A stretch of DNA of 64,000 nt, from assembly GCF_018917965.1 (NCBI RefSeq), contig NZ_JAHLPP010000001.1, positions 62,001 to 126,000 of the forward strand, in the 5' to 3' direction. Shown here piece by piece: positions 41,851-50,695 of the stretch. The notes under the pieces are model-generated. The model made no database searches. It was not told the origin of the DNA and worked only from the letters and a program-made list of their open reading frames with translations. Origin of the DNA: Pseudoflavonifractor sp. MSJ-37. GTDB lineage: Bacteria; Bacillota; Clostridia; Oscillospirales; Oscillospiraceae. Made by a program: the position numbers and the translations under genes. Positions within the stretch are counted from its first letter, which is position 1. The number at the start of each line of letters is the position of its first letter.

Positions 41851-42600
41851 TCAGCCGAACTCACCGGAGAGGAAGGCGCGGGCCTCCTCCTGCTGAGGGG
41901 CGGCGAAGAAGCTGGGACCGTCGCCGGTCTCTACCAGGCGGCCGTCGTTGAGGAACACGACCTGGTCGGCGATCCGGCGGGCCTGAGCCAGATTGTGGGT
42001 GACGATCACGATGGTGTACTGCTCCCGGAGCCGGAGCAGGAGGGACTCGATGACCTGGATGCTCTTCACGTCCAGCGCGGAACAGGGCTCATCCAGCAGG
42101 AGGACCTCCGGCCGGGCCGTCAGGGCCCGGGCGATGCACAGCCGCTGCTGTTGGCCGCCGGAGAGCTTCCGGGCGCTCTTCTGCAGGTCGTCCTTCACCT
42201 CGTCGTAGAGGCCCACCGTCTCCAGCGTCTCCCGGACCAGAGCATCCAGTGCCTTCTTGTCCCGGATGCCGTAGTACTGGGGAGCGTAGGTCAGGTTGCG
42301 GTAGATGGAGAAGGGGAAGGGCGTGGGGGTCTGGAACACCAGTCCGACCCTCCGGCGCAGGTCCTCCCGCCGGAGGGAACGGATGTCCGTGCCGTCCAGC
42401 CGGATGTCACCGGAGACGCTGGTGTCCGGCTCCTCCAAAAGGAGCCCGTCCATACAGCGCAGGAGGGTGCTCTTGCCGCACCCGGAGGGGCCGATGATGG
42501 CGGTGATCTGCCGCTCCGGGATATCCAGGTCGATGCCCGTCAGGGCGGGCGTTCCGTCATAGGCGGCGCTGACGCCGCGCAGGGTGAGGATGGGATCCAT
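41851..42600 (-). CDS. pstB: Phosphate ABC transporter ATPase
   Basis: A 249-residue ATPase. Walker A is GPSGCGKSTLLRCMDGLL, followed by typical PstB text (SGDIRLDGTDIRSL), the signature LSGGQQQRLCIARAL and Walker B VLLLDEPCSALD, and HNLAQARRIADQVVFL. Phosphate import by the PstSCAB complex. GGAAGGAG precedes the ATG, which lies 44 bases inside the end of pstA. Confidence 0.92.
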   Translation of the reverse strand: MDPILTLRGVSAAYDGTPALTGIDLDIPERQITAIIGPSGCGKSTLLRCMDGLLLEEPDTSVSGDIRLDGTDIRSLRREDLRRRVGLVFQTPTPFPFSIYRNLTYAPQYYGIRDKKALDALVRETLETVGLYDEVKDDLQKSARKLSGGQQQRLCIARALTARPEVLLLDEPCSALDVKSIQVIESLLLRLREQYTIVIVTHNLAQARRIADQVVFLNDGRLVETGDGPSFFAAPQQEEARAFLSGEFG

Positions 42601-43426
42601 GTCGTTCGCTCCTTCCGGTGAAAAGGGTGGCCAGCAGATTGCTGACCAGGATCAGCGCCATCATGACGAAGGCGGTGCCGTAAGCCGTCCCCAGCGAGGT
42701 GGCCCCCTGGGCCACCAGCAGATACAGGTGGAGGGGCAGGGCCATGGCGGGCTGGAGCAGGCTGGTGGGGGCGGAGGCATAGGCCACCGCTCCCGTGAAG
42801 ATCAGGGGCGCTGTGGCCCCCATGGCGTAACAGGCCCCCAGGATCACGCCGGAGACCAGCTCTCCCCGGCAGGCGGGGAGCACCACGTGCCAGATGGTAT
42901 AGGACCGGGCGCATCCCAGCGCGTAGGAGGACTGGATCGTCTGGGGCGGGAGCTCCCGGAAGGCCTTTTCGGCCCGGACCTCGATGAAGGGCAGGATCAT
43001 CACCGCCAGAGCGATGCCTCCGGAGAGGATGCACCGGCCCAGACCCAGATCCCGGACGAAAAAGCTGTAGGAGAAGAGGCCCAGCACGATGGAGGGGATC
43101 CCGGCGATGCACTGGATGACGGCTCGGATCAGGGACTGGAGCTTTTTATGACGGCAGTAGAACACCATGTACAAGGCGGCCGCCACAGCGGGGATGCCCC
43201 CTAGGAGCACAGCGGTGAGCGTGAAGCAGAAGCTGCCCGCGATGGCGGGCCAGATGCCGCCCTCCATGCCCAGTACCGCACCTTTCGGAGCGGTGGTGAC
43301 GAACTCCAGGCTGATGCTCCCGGCGCCCTTCCAGAACACGAAGCCGAAGAGGAACAGGACCATGCCGATCGTCAGCAGGATGCCGGCCCAGGCCCAGAGC
43401 CGGGCCAGTATGGAACGGATGCGCAT
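42557..43426 (-). CDS. pstA: Phosphate ABC transporter permease PstA
   Basis: A 289-residue membrane protein with about six helices (first LWAWAGILLTIGMVLFLFGF) and the permease EAA-like loop SSYALGCARSYTIWHVVLPA. The signature CIAGIPSIVLGLFSYSFFV is typical for PstA. Its last 15 codons overlap pstB. pstC ends three bases upstream of its start. Confidence 0.92.
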   Translation of the reverse strand: MRIRSILARLWAWAGILLTIGMVLFLFGFVFWKGAGSISLEFVTTAPKGAVLGMEGGIWPAIAGSFCFTLTAVLLGGIPAVAAALYMVFYCRHKKLQSLIRAVIQCIAGIPSIVLGLFSYSFFVRDLGLGRCILSGGIALAVMILPFIEVRAEKAFRELPPQTIQSSYALGCARSYTIWHVVLPACRGELVSGVILGACYAMGATAPLIFTGAVAYASAPTSLLQPAMALPLHLYLLVAQGATSLGTAYGTAFVMMALILVSNLLATLFTGRSERHGSHPHPARRQRRL

Positions 43427-43429
43427 GGA

Positions 43430-44305
43430 TCAGACCTCCTCTCTCAGGAACCGGCGCCGCAGGAGTCCGATCGCGCTGTTGATCAGGAAGAGCATCAGCA
43501 TCAGCACCAGTCCGGCGGCATAGAGTGCATGGTAGTGGGTGCTCCCAGCCACGGCAGTGCCCATCTCCAGGGCGATGACCGAGGCGATGGTCTCGCCCTT
43601 GCCCAGCAGAGTGGGGAAGAGGTTGGCGTTGCCCATGACCATCATGACGGCCATGGTCTCCCCCATGGCCCGGCCGATCGCCAGGATCATGGAGAGGAGG
43701 ATACTGCGGAAGGAGGCTGGGAGGACCACCGTGGCGGCGAAGTGCCACCGGTCGATGCCCAGCGCGTCCGCCGCCCCCTCATAGCGGCACTTGACCTTGA
43801 GCATGGTCTCACTGCAAGAGGAGACCAGATAGGGCAGGAGCATGACGGCCAGCACGATCGCCGCCGCCAGGACGCAGGAGCCAGTGTGGACGCCGGCCTT
43901 CAGGAAGAGCTTCACCAGCACCATCAGGCCCACGAAGCCGTACACCACCGAGGGGATGCCCGCCAGCAGGTCGATGAAGGGATAGAGGATCTGCCGGGTC
44001 CGGGCCCCCACGGCGCAGGACAGGAAGAGGGAGGCCCCCAGACTCACGGCCAGCGCCAGCAGCATGGCCAGAGCGGAGACATAGAGCGTGCCCAGGATGA
44101 AGTGGAAGATCCCGAAGGACGTGGAGCCGGTGTAGTCGATCGGCATCCAGCGGCTGCCGAACAGGAAGTCCCTCAACGGGACCTCCCGGAAGGTGGGCAG
44201 GGCCTCCCGGACGATGAAGTAGATGACGAAGGCCAGAGCCAGCACGGCCAGAGCGGTCAGCAGGACCACGGCGGCGGACCAGATCCGGTCGATCCATTTG
44301 CGCAT
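43430..44305 (-). CDS. pstC: Phosphate ABC transporter permease PstC
   Basis: A 291-residue membrane protein, helices beginning AAVVLLTALAVLALAFVIYF. It carries the family text LLAGIPSVVYGFVGLMVLV and ADALGIDRWHFAATVVLPAS. AAAGGAGGGCG precedes ATG 44305. Separated from pstS by a strong terminator-like hairpin that could lower expression of the membrane and ATPase subunits compared with PstS. Confidence 0.93.
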   Translation of the reverse strand: MRKWIDRIWSAAVVLLTALAVLALAFVIYFIVREALPTFREVPLRDFLFGSRWMPIDYTGSTSFGIFHFILGTLYVSALAMLLALAVSLGASLFLSCAVGARTRQILYPFIDLLAGIPSVVYGFVGLMVLVKLFLKAGVHTGSCVLAAAIVLAVMLLPYLVSSCSETMLKVKCRYEGAADALGIDRWHFAATVVLPASFRSILLSMILAIGRAMGETMAVMMVMGNANLFPTLLGKGETIASVIALEMGTAVAGSTHYHALYAAGLVLMLMLFLINSAIGLLRRRFLREEV

Positions 44306-44335
44306 GGAGCGCCCTCCTTTCAGAATGGGATACAA

Positions 44336-44369
44336 GCAAAAAATGCCGCCCGGCGGCGGCATTTTTTGC
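44336..44369 (-). terminator. Hairpin between pstS and pstC
   Basis: GCAAAAAATGCCGCC pairs with GGCGGCATTTTTTGC around CGGC; T-rich on the minus strand. Likely partial terminator that sets PstS above the other subunits. Confidence 0.8.
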
Positions 44370-44385
44370 TGTGTCAGCAGTCTGA

Positions 44386-45351
44386 TCAGGCAGCGGGGGT
44401 GAAGGCGGGGATGTAGCCGTTGGCCTCCACCACGTCATAGCCGGTCTGAGAGAACACATAGTCGATGAACTTCTGCTCGGGCTCGGTGATCGCGTCGCCG
44501 GTGACGAACATGACGGGACGCTGGACGGTGTAGTCGCCGCTGATGATGTTCTCGGCGGTGGGCTCCACGCCGTCCACCTTCATGGCGAAGAGGACCTGAC
44601 TGTCCGCATTGGCCTTGTTGTAGGCGCCGAAGCCGGCATAGCCGATGCCCCAGGGGTCGTTGGCGATGTTGGTGGCCAGCTCGGTCATAGAGGCGGACTG
44701 AGTAGCGGAGGCAGTGACCTCGCTGTCGCCCATGATGGCCTTCTGGAACACCTCATAGGCGCCGCCGGACAGGTCACGGATGTACACGTTGATGGCCTCG
44801 GCGGGCAGGGAGCTGTCCACCTGGTCCCAGGTGGCGATGGTGCCGTCGAAGATACCGCGGATGGTGTCGGTGTCCATGTCATCCATGATGTCACAGATGG
44901 GGTTTTGGGCGTTGACGGAGACGGTCAGGGCGTCACGGGCCACGACATACTCGGAGTAGTTGGCGCCCAGGGCCTCCTTCTCGGAATCCTTGATGTCACG
45001 GGCCAGCATGCCGAAGTCGGCGGTGTGGTCCACCGCGGCGCTGACGCCCACGCCGGAGCCGCCGGGGGCCACGTAGATAGAGATGTTCTCCTCGGGGAAG
45101 GAGGGGTCCACCTTGTCCCAGGTCACATACTCCTCAGTGAAGGAGGAGGCCAGGGAGGACATGATGGGATACAGGGAGGTGGAGCCGCAGAACAGGATGT
45201 CGGACTTGAAGCCTTCCTCCTGTGCGGCGGGGGTAGACTCGGGAGCCGCGGCGCTGGCGGCGGGCGTGCTGGAAGGAGCGGAGCTGCTGCCGCAGGAGGC
45301 CAGGCTCAGGAGCATGGCCGCGGACATCAGAGAAGCGGTGAGCTTTTTCAT
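44386..45351 (-). CDS. pstS: Phosphate-binding lipoprotein PstS
   Basis: A 321-residue solute-binding lipoprotein with lipobox LASC (Cys20), a Ser/Ala/Pro linker and the PBP-like fold. Phosphate-contact text is FCGSTSLYPIMSSLASSF and APGGSGVGVSAAVDHTADFG. ATG 45351 has AGAGGAA; the longer frame includes the promoter and is unlikely. First gene of pstSCAB-HAD. Confidence 0.92.
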   Translation of the reverse strand: MKKLTASLMSAAMLLSLASCGSSSAPSSTPAASAAAPESTPAAQEEGFKSDILFCGSTSLYPIMSSLASSFTEEYVTWDKVDPSFPEENISIYVAPGGSGVGVSAAVDHTADFGMLARDIKDSEKEALGANYSEYVVARDALTVSVNAQNPICDIMDDMDTDTIRGIFDGTIATWDQVDSSLPAEAINVYIRDLSGGAYEVFQKAIMGDSEVTASATQSASMTELATNIANDPWGIGYAGFGAYNKANADSQVLFAMKVDGVEPTAENIISGDYTVQRPVMFVTGDAITEPEQKFIDYVFSQTGYDVVEANGYIPAFTPAA

Positions 45352-45897
45352 GGGGGTATTCCTCTTTTCTATCTTTTTTTGATGCTTGATCGTAACGTAT
45401 ATTTTACATAGGAGGACTGAAAAGTACAAGATAGGACAAACGATAAATACGGCTTGCATTTATTGATGAAACGAATGAAGTGATAGGAAAGGTGAAAAAC
45501 GGCCGGAAGTGATATAAAGAGATGATGAAATGTTTGCATCAGGTGGACAAAATCTGAGCAAAGCAGGGATGGATTCCCCTGTGATATATATGGTATAAGG
45601 GCATGCGCCATATGTTTTTGAGAGACGATGGAACAAGATCCGTACTCGGCCTAAGAACATATCGATGCGGAGGACCACTTGACAGAATGAACGGTCCAAG
45701 ACATCAGTTGATATAAGCAGTCGGAAAACTGTATATAAATGGTAAAAAAGTTGGAGAGGATGTCCATTGACCATCTGGATAAAGATATGGTAAAGTATTC
45801 CAAACAAAAGGCAAAGGTGCCGGAGAAGTCCATCAGGACCACTCTGTATACCCTTGCCTTTTCGCATATCGTATAAAGATGGCTAGAACGGAGATGG
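45352..45897. other. AT-rich intergenic region between pstS and tetR
   Basis: About 545 bases, clearly more AT-rich than its surroundings, with only unconvincing short frames. It holds the pstS promoter at the left. I see no Pho-box repeats and no gene. Confidence 0.5.
45401..45429 (-). promoter_or_regulatory. Sigma-A promoter of the pst operon
   Basis: TTGTAC (45424-45429), 17 bases, TAAAAT (45401-45406) on the minus strand, 50 bases before pstS. Confidence 0.6.
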
Positions 45898-46503
45898 TCA
45901 GTCTTCTTTCACTGGCTCCTCACTGGTATAGGAGCGGATGGTGTACATGATCTGATGGAAGCACAGATCGAAATACTGCTCCAGATCAAAGTTGGGCTCC
46001 AGCAGGAACTGCATGGCGGCCCCCTTCATCATGGACATCATGGACCGGGCGAGCAGACTGGCCTGCGCTTCGGTCAGGGACGGTCGGCATTTCCGGAACA
46101 CGCTGGCCATATGCGCATGCCACTCCTGAAAGTTCTGACGAAAGACCGTGCGGATCGCCTCATCCGATTGGCTCGTGACCCAAAAGTCGAACTCCACCCG
46201 GTCGTAATCTGGTTTTTCCAGGATCTGCTGTTTCTTGTTTTGAAAAAAAGCACGGAGCTGGGCCTCCAGATCGTCGCCGCAGGCCGACACCGCATCCAAA
46301 CGCCAGCGGGCATAGGCACCCTGGACCTCATGCGTGAGAGCCGTGAGCAGACGCTCTTTTGTGGCGAAATGGTAGTGGAGATTGGCCTGGGACATATCGG
46401 CCTCTTGGGCGATCAGCTGCATCCGAGTGCCGTTGATGGAGCGCTTGGCGACGACAGAGAGAGCTGCGTCGAGTATCCGTTGTTTCGACTCTTTGTCACG
46501 CAT
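45898..46503 (-). CDS. TetR family transcriptional regulator
   Basis: A 201-residue repressor. The N-terminal HTH (8-55) has AALSVVAKRSINGTRMQLIA and ADMSQANLHYHFATKERLL. The helical ligand domain follows, with length and text (EFDFWVTSQSDEAIRTVFRQ) close to the AcrR/BetI group. It is divergent from the nucleoside-type ABC operon. Its own promoter spacer carries an 8-base tandem repeat, and an operator-like palindrome lies at the ABC promoter, so it probably controls both. Confidence 0.9.
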   Translation of the reverse strand: MRDKESKQRILDAALSVVAKRSINGTRMQLIAQEADMSQANLHYHFATKERLLTALTHEVQGAYARWRLDAVSACGDDLEAQLRAFFQNKKQQILEKPDYDRVEFDFWVTSQSDEAIRTVFRQNFQEWHAHMASVFRKCRPSLTEAQASLLARSMMSMMKGAAMQFLLEPNFDLEQYFDLCFHQIMYTIRSYTSEEPVKED

Positions 46504-46535
46504 AGGGATGACCTCCGGCGATTCGTTATGAGAAC

Positions 46536-46564
46536 ATTATAACCGATCAGTCGATCAGTTTCAA
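46536..46564 (-). promoter_or_regulatory. tetR promoter with operator-like repeat
   Basis: TTGAAA (46559-46564), 17 bases, TATAAT (46536-46541) on the minus strand. The spacer holds CGATCAGT twice in tandem (46544-46559), a likely autoregulatory site. Confidence 0.65.
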
Positions 46565-46650
46565 GCCATTGATCTACCATGATCACAAAATGTGGATAGT
46601 GTATATTACACAGACATATGATGAGATACATGGTCAAAATATGTATTTAC

Positions 46651-46679
46651 TTTACAAGAACGGTCCGGTAGAATAAAGT
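46651..46679 (+). promoter_or_regulatory. Sigma-A promoter of the nucleoside ABC operon
   Basis: TTTACA (46651-46656), 17 bases, TAAAGT (46674-46679). Confidence 0.65.
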
Positions 46680-46694
46680 ACATAGTTGACTGAC

Positions 46695-46712
46695 TGATTG
46701 AGTAGTCAATCA
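46695..46712. promoter_or_regulatory. TetR operator candidate
   Basis: TGATTGA-GTAG-TCAATCA, a perfect 7-4-7 inverted repeat beginning 16 bases after the -10 box, suited to repression by the divergent TetR protein. Confidence 0.6.
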
Positions 46713-46740
46713 AAGAGAAGCAGAGAAGAGGAGGCGTGAG

Positions 46741-46824
46741 ATGAAATCGCAGATACTGAGCCAGATCGGTCGGGCGGCATTCCGGATAGTTGATCGGAGC
46801 GGCAGAGAGCCGAGAGCTGGCTGA
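46741..46824 (+). CDS. Short leader ORF or gene remnant (27 aa)
   Basis: GAGGAGG leads into ATGAAATCGCAG, with product MKSQILSQIGRAAFRIVDRS plus seven residues. It lies in the 300-base leader of the nucleoside ABC operon. Either a leader peptide or the 5' end of a lost gene; product not recognised. The rest of the leader (46825-46981) shows nothing clear. Confidence 0.35.
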   Translation: MKSQILSQIGRAAFRIVDRSGREPRAG

Positions 46825-46981
46825 TTTGCCCTTTCCCCCATCATGATATCTTCTCTCGTGGAGTATCATGGCGCCCTCGGTCCGCTAGAGATGCGGATGA
46901 GAAAACTCGCGCCGGCAATACCTCCGATATGGCGCTCGGAAAACACGGGAAATACATTCGCAGTTTGTTGAGGAGTCATTT

Positions 46982-48045
46982 ATGGATGCAGATATTTCTT
47001 TCCGAAAAGCCAATTTGGGCAACATGCTGATGCCGATCCTGGCCATCGTGTTCGCTCTGTTGGTCGGTGCTATCCTGATCGTCGTCATGGGTCTGGATGT
47101 CACTACGGCATACCCCGCCCTGCTCCAGGGCGCGTTCGGGTCCAAAAACGCCATCGGCGAGACCATCGTAAAAACCACCCCGCTGATCTTCACGGCCCTG
47201 AGCTATGCACTGGCCAAACGGTGCGGCATGGTCAACTTGGGCGCGGAAGGACAGATCTATATCGGCGGCCTATGCAGTGCCATAGTCGGCCTGTACTTTC
47301 CACTCCCCGCTGTGATCCACATCCCTCTGGCGGTGATCGCCGGCTTTGTGGGCGGCGGCCTGTGGGGGATGCTGGCGGGTGCGTTGAAGATCAAGTTCGG
47401 CGCCAGCGAGATGATCACGACGATCATGCTCAACTATCTGGCCAATTACTTCGTCAACTACATGGTAGGCAACGTGATCAAAGAGCCAGGCGATCTGCCT
47501 CAGTCCGCTAAGATCCTGTCTACGGCACAGATGCCCCGTCTGGTCTCTGGTACCCGTATCCATCTCGGCATCGTGATCGCGCTGCTGTGTGTGGTGCTCT
47601 ACTATGTATTCCTGTGGCGTACGCGTCAGGGCTTTGAGACACGAGTCGTAGGTCTGAACCCTGAGGCCGCCCGTTACGCTGGCTTCAATACGGACCGCCG
47701 CTCTCTGGGAGCCATGTTCATGGCTGGCGGTCTGGCCGGTCTGGCTGGCCTTGTGGAGATCTTGGGCATCCAGCTCCGTGTGTAAACTTTTCTCCCGGCT
47801 ATGGCTGGGATGGCATCGCCGCCGCTCTGCTGGGCCGAAACTCTCCCATCGGGATCGTTCTGGCATCGACCCTGTTCGGCGCGCTCCGTTCCGGCTCGAA
47901 TCAGATGCAGATCGACGCCAACGTCCCCTCCGCTTTGATCTATATCCTCCAGGCCTTGGTCATCATGTTCGTCATCGGCAGCAACTATTTCATCAAGCTG
48001 AGAAAGAAGCATCAGGTCAAACTCAGAGCGAAGGAAGATAAGTGA
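46982..48045 (+). pseudogene. Nucleoside-type ABC transporter permease 1, frameshifted
   Basis: The first 267 codons encode a YufP/BmpB-like permease: IVFALLVGAILIVVMGLDVT, MVNLGAEGQIYIGGL, FGASEMITTIMLNYLANYFV, GLNPEAARYAGF. The frame then ends at TAA 47783. In the +1 frame the protein goes on with NFSPGYGWDGIAAALLGRNS and ends KLRAKEDK at 48045. Removing one GT from CGTGTGTAAAC (about 47777-47787) restores a 353-residue protein of normal family length. So a 2-base expansion breaks the gene; a slippage mutation, phase variation or an assembly error are possible. Confidence 0.8.
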
Positions 48046-48046
48046 T

Positions 48047-48964
48047 ATGGAAGCTATTATCGATTTCATCAATACTGATATCCGAATGATGATGCCGATG
48101 CTCATCGCGGCCATGGGTCTGGTCTATGGTGAACGGGCCGGCATCCTGAACATCGGAGCTGAGGGCATCATGCTCATCGGTGCTTTCGCCGGATATACCG
48201 GCGCCGTATTCTCCGGGAGTCCCTGGATCGGCATCTTGGCCGCTATGCTCAGCGGCGGACTGGTGGGTGTGCTCTTCGCTTTCCTAGTCATCACGCTCCA
48301 GGCGGATCAGACTGTGGTGGGCGCCGCGCTGAACATCTTTGGCTTGGGCCTCTCCACCACGCTCAACCGCGTGGTATTCGGTGTGAATTCTAATATGCCT
48401 CAGGCCAGATCCTTCAGCACCTTGCATATCCCTGTACTCAGTGACATCCCAGTCTTGGGGACTCTGTTCTTCAAGTATAATATCTTGGCCTATCTGGCGG
48501 TCATCCTGCTGATCATCCTGCATATCATCCTGTTCCGGACGAAGCTGGGCTTGAAGATACGGGCTGTAGGCGAGAATCCGCGGGCTTGCGATACTCTGGG
48601 CATCAACGTATACCGGGTCCGTTATGGCGCAGTCATCTTCAGCACGATGCTCTGCGGCATCGCCGGCGCTTATCTCTCTATCGCGCAGTTGTCCATGTTC
48701 GCGGAGAACATGGTGGCCGGCCGTGGCTACATTGCCCTGTCCGCAGTCGTTTTTGGCAAGTATTCTCCTCTGGGCACGCTGGTGGCTGGCCTTGTGTTCG
48801 GCGGCGGTCAGGCCCTCCAGGCCAAGATGGCTGCCATGCAGACCAACTTCCCCGACGAACTGTTGCAGGCCATCCCCTATCTGCTGACCATCTTCGCGCT
48901 GGTCGGTGTGGTCGGCAAGTCTGTCAGCCCTGCGGCTGAGACCGTCCCCTATGACAAGGACTGA
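48047..48964 (+). CDS. Nucleoside-type ABC transporter permease 2
   Basis: A 305-residue membrane protein of the BPD_transp_2/YufQ type: MPMLIAAMGLVYGERAGILN, IGAEGIMLIGAFAGYTGAVF and GLKIRAVGENPRACDTLGIN. It pairs with permease 1 in importers of purine nucleosides. It starts one base after the end of permease 1. Intact. Confidence 0.9.
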   Translation: MEAIIDFINTDIRMMMPMLIAAMGLVYGERAGILNIGAEGIMLIGAFAGYTGAVFSGSPWIGILAAMLSGGLVGVLFAFLVITLQADQTVVGAALNIFGLGLSTTLNRVVFGVNSNMPQARSFSTLHIPVLSDIPVLGTLFFKYNILAYLAVILLIILHIILFRTKLGLKIRAVGENPRACDTLGINVYRVRYGAVIFSTMLCGIAGAYLSIAQLSMFAENMVAGRGYIALSAVVFGKYSPLGTLVAGLVFGGGQALQAKMAAMQTNFPDELLQAIPYLLTIFALVGVVGKSVSPAAETVPYDKD

Positions 48965-49005
48965 GGTCCGAACCCATCTAATTAGAGACTGGTAGGTTTG
49001 ATATC

Positions 49006-50556
49006 ATGGCTAATGCGCTTGAAATGAAAAAGATCTGCAAGTACTTCTCCGGCGTTCGGGCGAATTACAATGTAGATCTGACCGTGAGACAGGGTGAGGT
49101 ACACGCCCTCTTGGGTGAGAACGGAGCGGGCAAGTCCACGCTGATGAACATCCTGTATGGACTCTATTCCCCCACCTCTGGCGAGGTCTATCTGGAGGGA
49201 CAGAAGGTCAACATCACCTCTCCGGAGAAGGCCATCAAGCTGGGCGTCGGCATGGTGCATCAGCACTTCATGCTGATCCCCGCCCTGACCGCTATCGAAA
49301 ACGTAGTCCTCGGCATGGACGAGGACAAGAGTCCGATGCTGGATCTGACTACAGCGGCCAAGAAACTGACGGAGCTGGCGGCCCAGTACAACATGGAGCT
49401 GGATCCCAATGCCAAGGTCTCTCAGCTCACTGTGGGCCAACAGCAGCGTCTTGAGATCTTGAAGGCCCTCTATCGCGGCGCCAAACTCTTCATCTTCGAT
49501 GAACCGACCGCAGTCCTCACGCCTCAGGAGGTAGAAGAACTCTTCAATATGTTCAAGCTCCTGACCAGTGAGGGAAAGACGATCATTTTCATCACCCATA
49601 AACTCCAAGAGGTCATGAGCATCTGTGACCGCTGTACGGTCCTCCGTCTCGGTGAGGTAGCGGCCACTGTGGATATCGCTGATACGAACAAGCAGGATCT
49701 GGCTACCCTCATGGTGGGCAAGCCGGTCAGCATGGTGTATGAGAAGGCGGACATCGACCCAGCGGCTCAGCAGACGATCCTTCAGATGGAAAATGTGGTG
49801 GCTAAGGGCACTGAACATGGCGGCTTGAAAGGGATCGACCTGACCATCAGGAGCGGTGAGATCCTGGGTATCGCCGGCGTGGACGGAAATGGCCAGTCCG
49901 AACTGGTGGACTGCATCACCGGACTCATGAAAGTCGAAAGTGGAAAGGTCAGCATCAATGGACAGGATATGACCAATGCAGCCCCCAAGGCGGTGTTGGA
50001 GTCCGGGGTCTCCCACATTCCTGCCGACCGCCTGGCCCGCGGCGTGATCATGCCGATGAACCTGAGTGAGAACGTCCTGCTGATGAACACCCGAAAGAAA
50101 GATTTCCTGAAGGGGATGTTCCTCCAGTGGAACAAGATCAACCAGTACACCGATGGGATCATCAAAAAGTACAAGGTCAAGACTCCGTCCAGGAACGAAC
50201 TGATCCAGAACCTGTCCGGCGGCAACCAGCAGAAAGTGGTCTTGGGCCGTGAGATCGAACGGAACCCCAAGCTCCTGATCGCCATGCACCCGGACCGCGG
50301 CCTGGACATTGGCGCTACCAGCTTCGTCCAGCAGAGCATCGTGGACGAGCGGGACCGCGGTGCGGCTGTCCTCCTGGTCTCCACCGAACTGGAGGAGATC
50401 CAGACTCTGTCCGACCGGGTGGCCGTCATGTATGAGGGCCAGATCATGGGCATCGTCCCCCCGGATACCCCCATCCACGAGATCAGCATGATGATGGCGG
50501 GCATCCGCTATGAGGACATCGTGAAGGAGAAAGAGGCGTCCGGCGTCGGTGCCTGA
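49006..50556 (+). CDS. Nucleoside-type ABC transporter ATPase (double NBD)
   Basis: A 516-residue protein with two nucleotide-binding domains. The first has Walker A GENGAGKSTLMNILYG and Walker B LFIFDEPTAVLTPQE. The second has the family's degenerate Walker A VDGNGQSELVDCI, signature LSGGNQQKVVLGRE and MHPDRGLDIGA in place of a normal Walker B. This is the YufO/RbsA-like pattern of BMP-linked nucleoside importers. Confidence 0.92.
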   Translation: MANALEMKKICKYFSGVRANYNVDLTVRQGEVHALLGENGAGKSTLMNILYGLYSPTSGEVYLEGQKVNITSPEKAIKLGVGMVHQHFMLIPALTAIENVVLGMDEDKSPMLDLTTAAKKLTELAAQYNMELDPNAKVSQLTVGQQQRLEILKALYRGAKLFIFDEPTAVLTPQEVEELFNMFKLLTSEGKTIIFITHKLQEVMSICDRCTVLRLGEVAATVDIADTNKQDLATLMVGKPVSMVYEKADIDPAAQQTILQMENVVAKGTEHGGLKGIDLTIRSGEILGIAGVDGNGQSELVDCITGLMKVESGKVSINGQDMTNAAPKAVLESGVSHIPADRLARGVIMPMNLSENVLLMNTRKKDFLKGMFLQWNKINQYTDGIIKKYKVKTPSRNELIQNLSGGNQQKVVLGREIERNPKLLIAMHPDRGLDIGATSFVQQSIVDERDRGAAVLLVSTELEEIQTLSDRVAVMYEGQIMGIVPPDTPIHEISMMMAGIRYEDIVKEKEASGVGA

Positions 50557-50695
50557 TCCACCAAACGTCACTTTACTTCAGGAACAGCGTGTCAAATCAA
50601 ACGGCACGTTTTGGGCGTTCTCCCAATAATGAGGGAGGCCCCCCGTCGCTCCCGTCCGACGTTAAAAGATACGAGGGAAATAAAGGAGGATCCAT

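Noticed and set aside
45460-45867. 135-codon minus-strand frame between pstS and tetR
   Set aside because: No good start signal; composition does not look coding; AT-rich intergenic sequence explains it.
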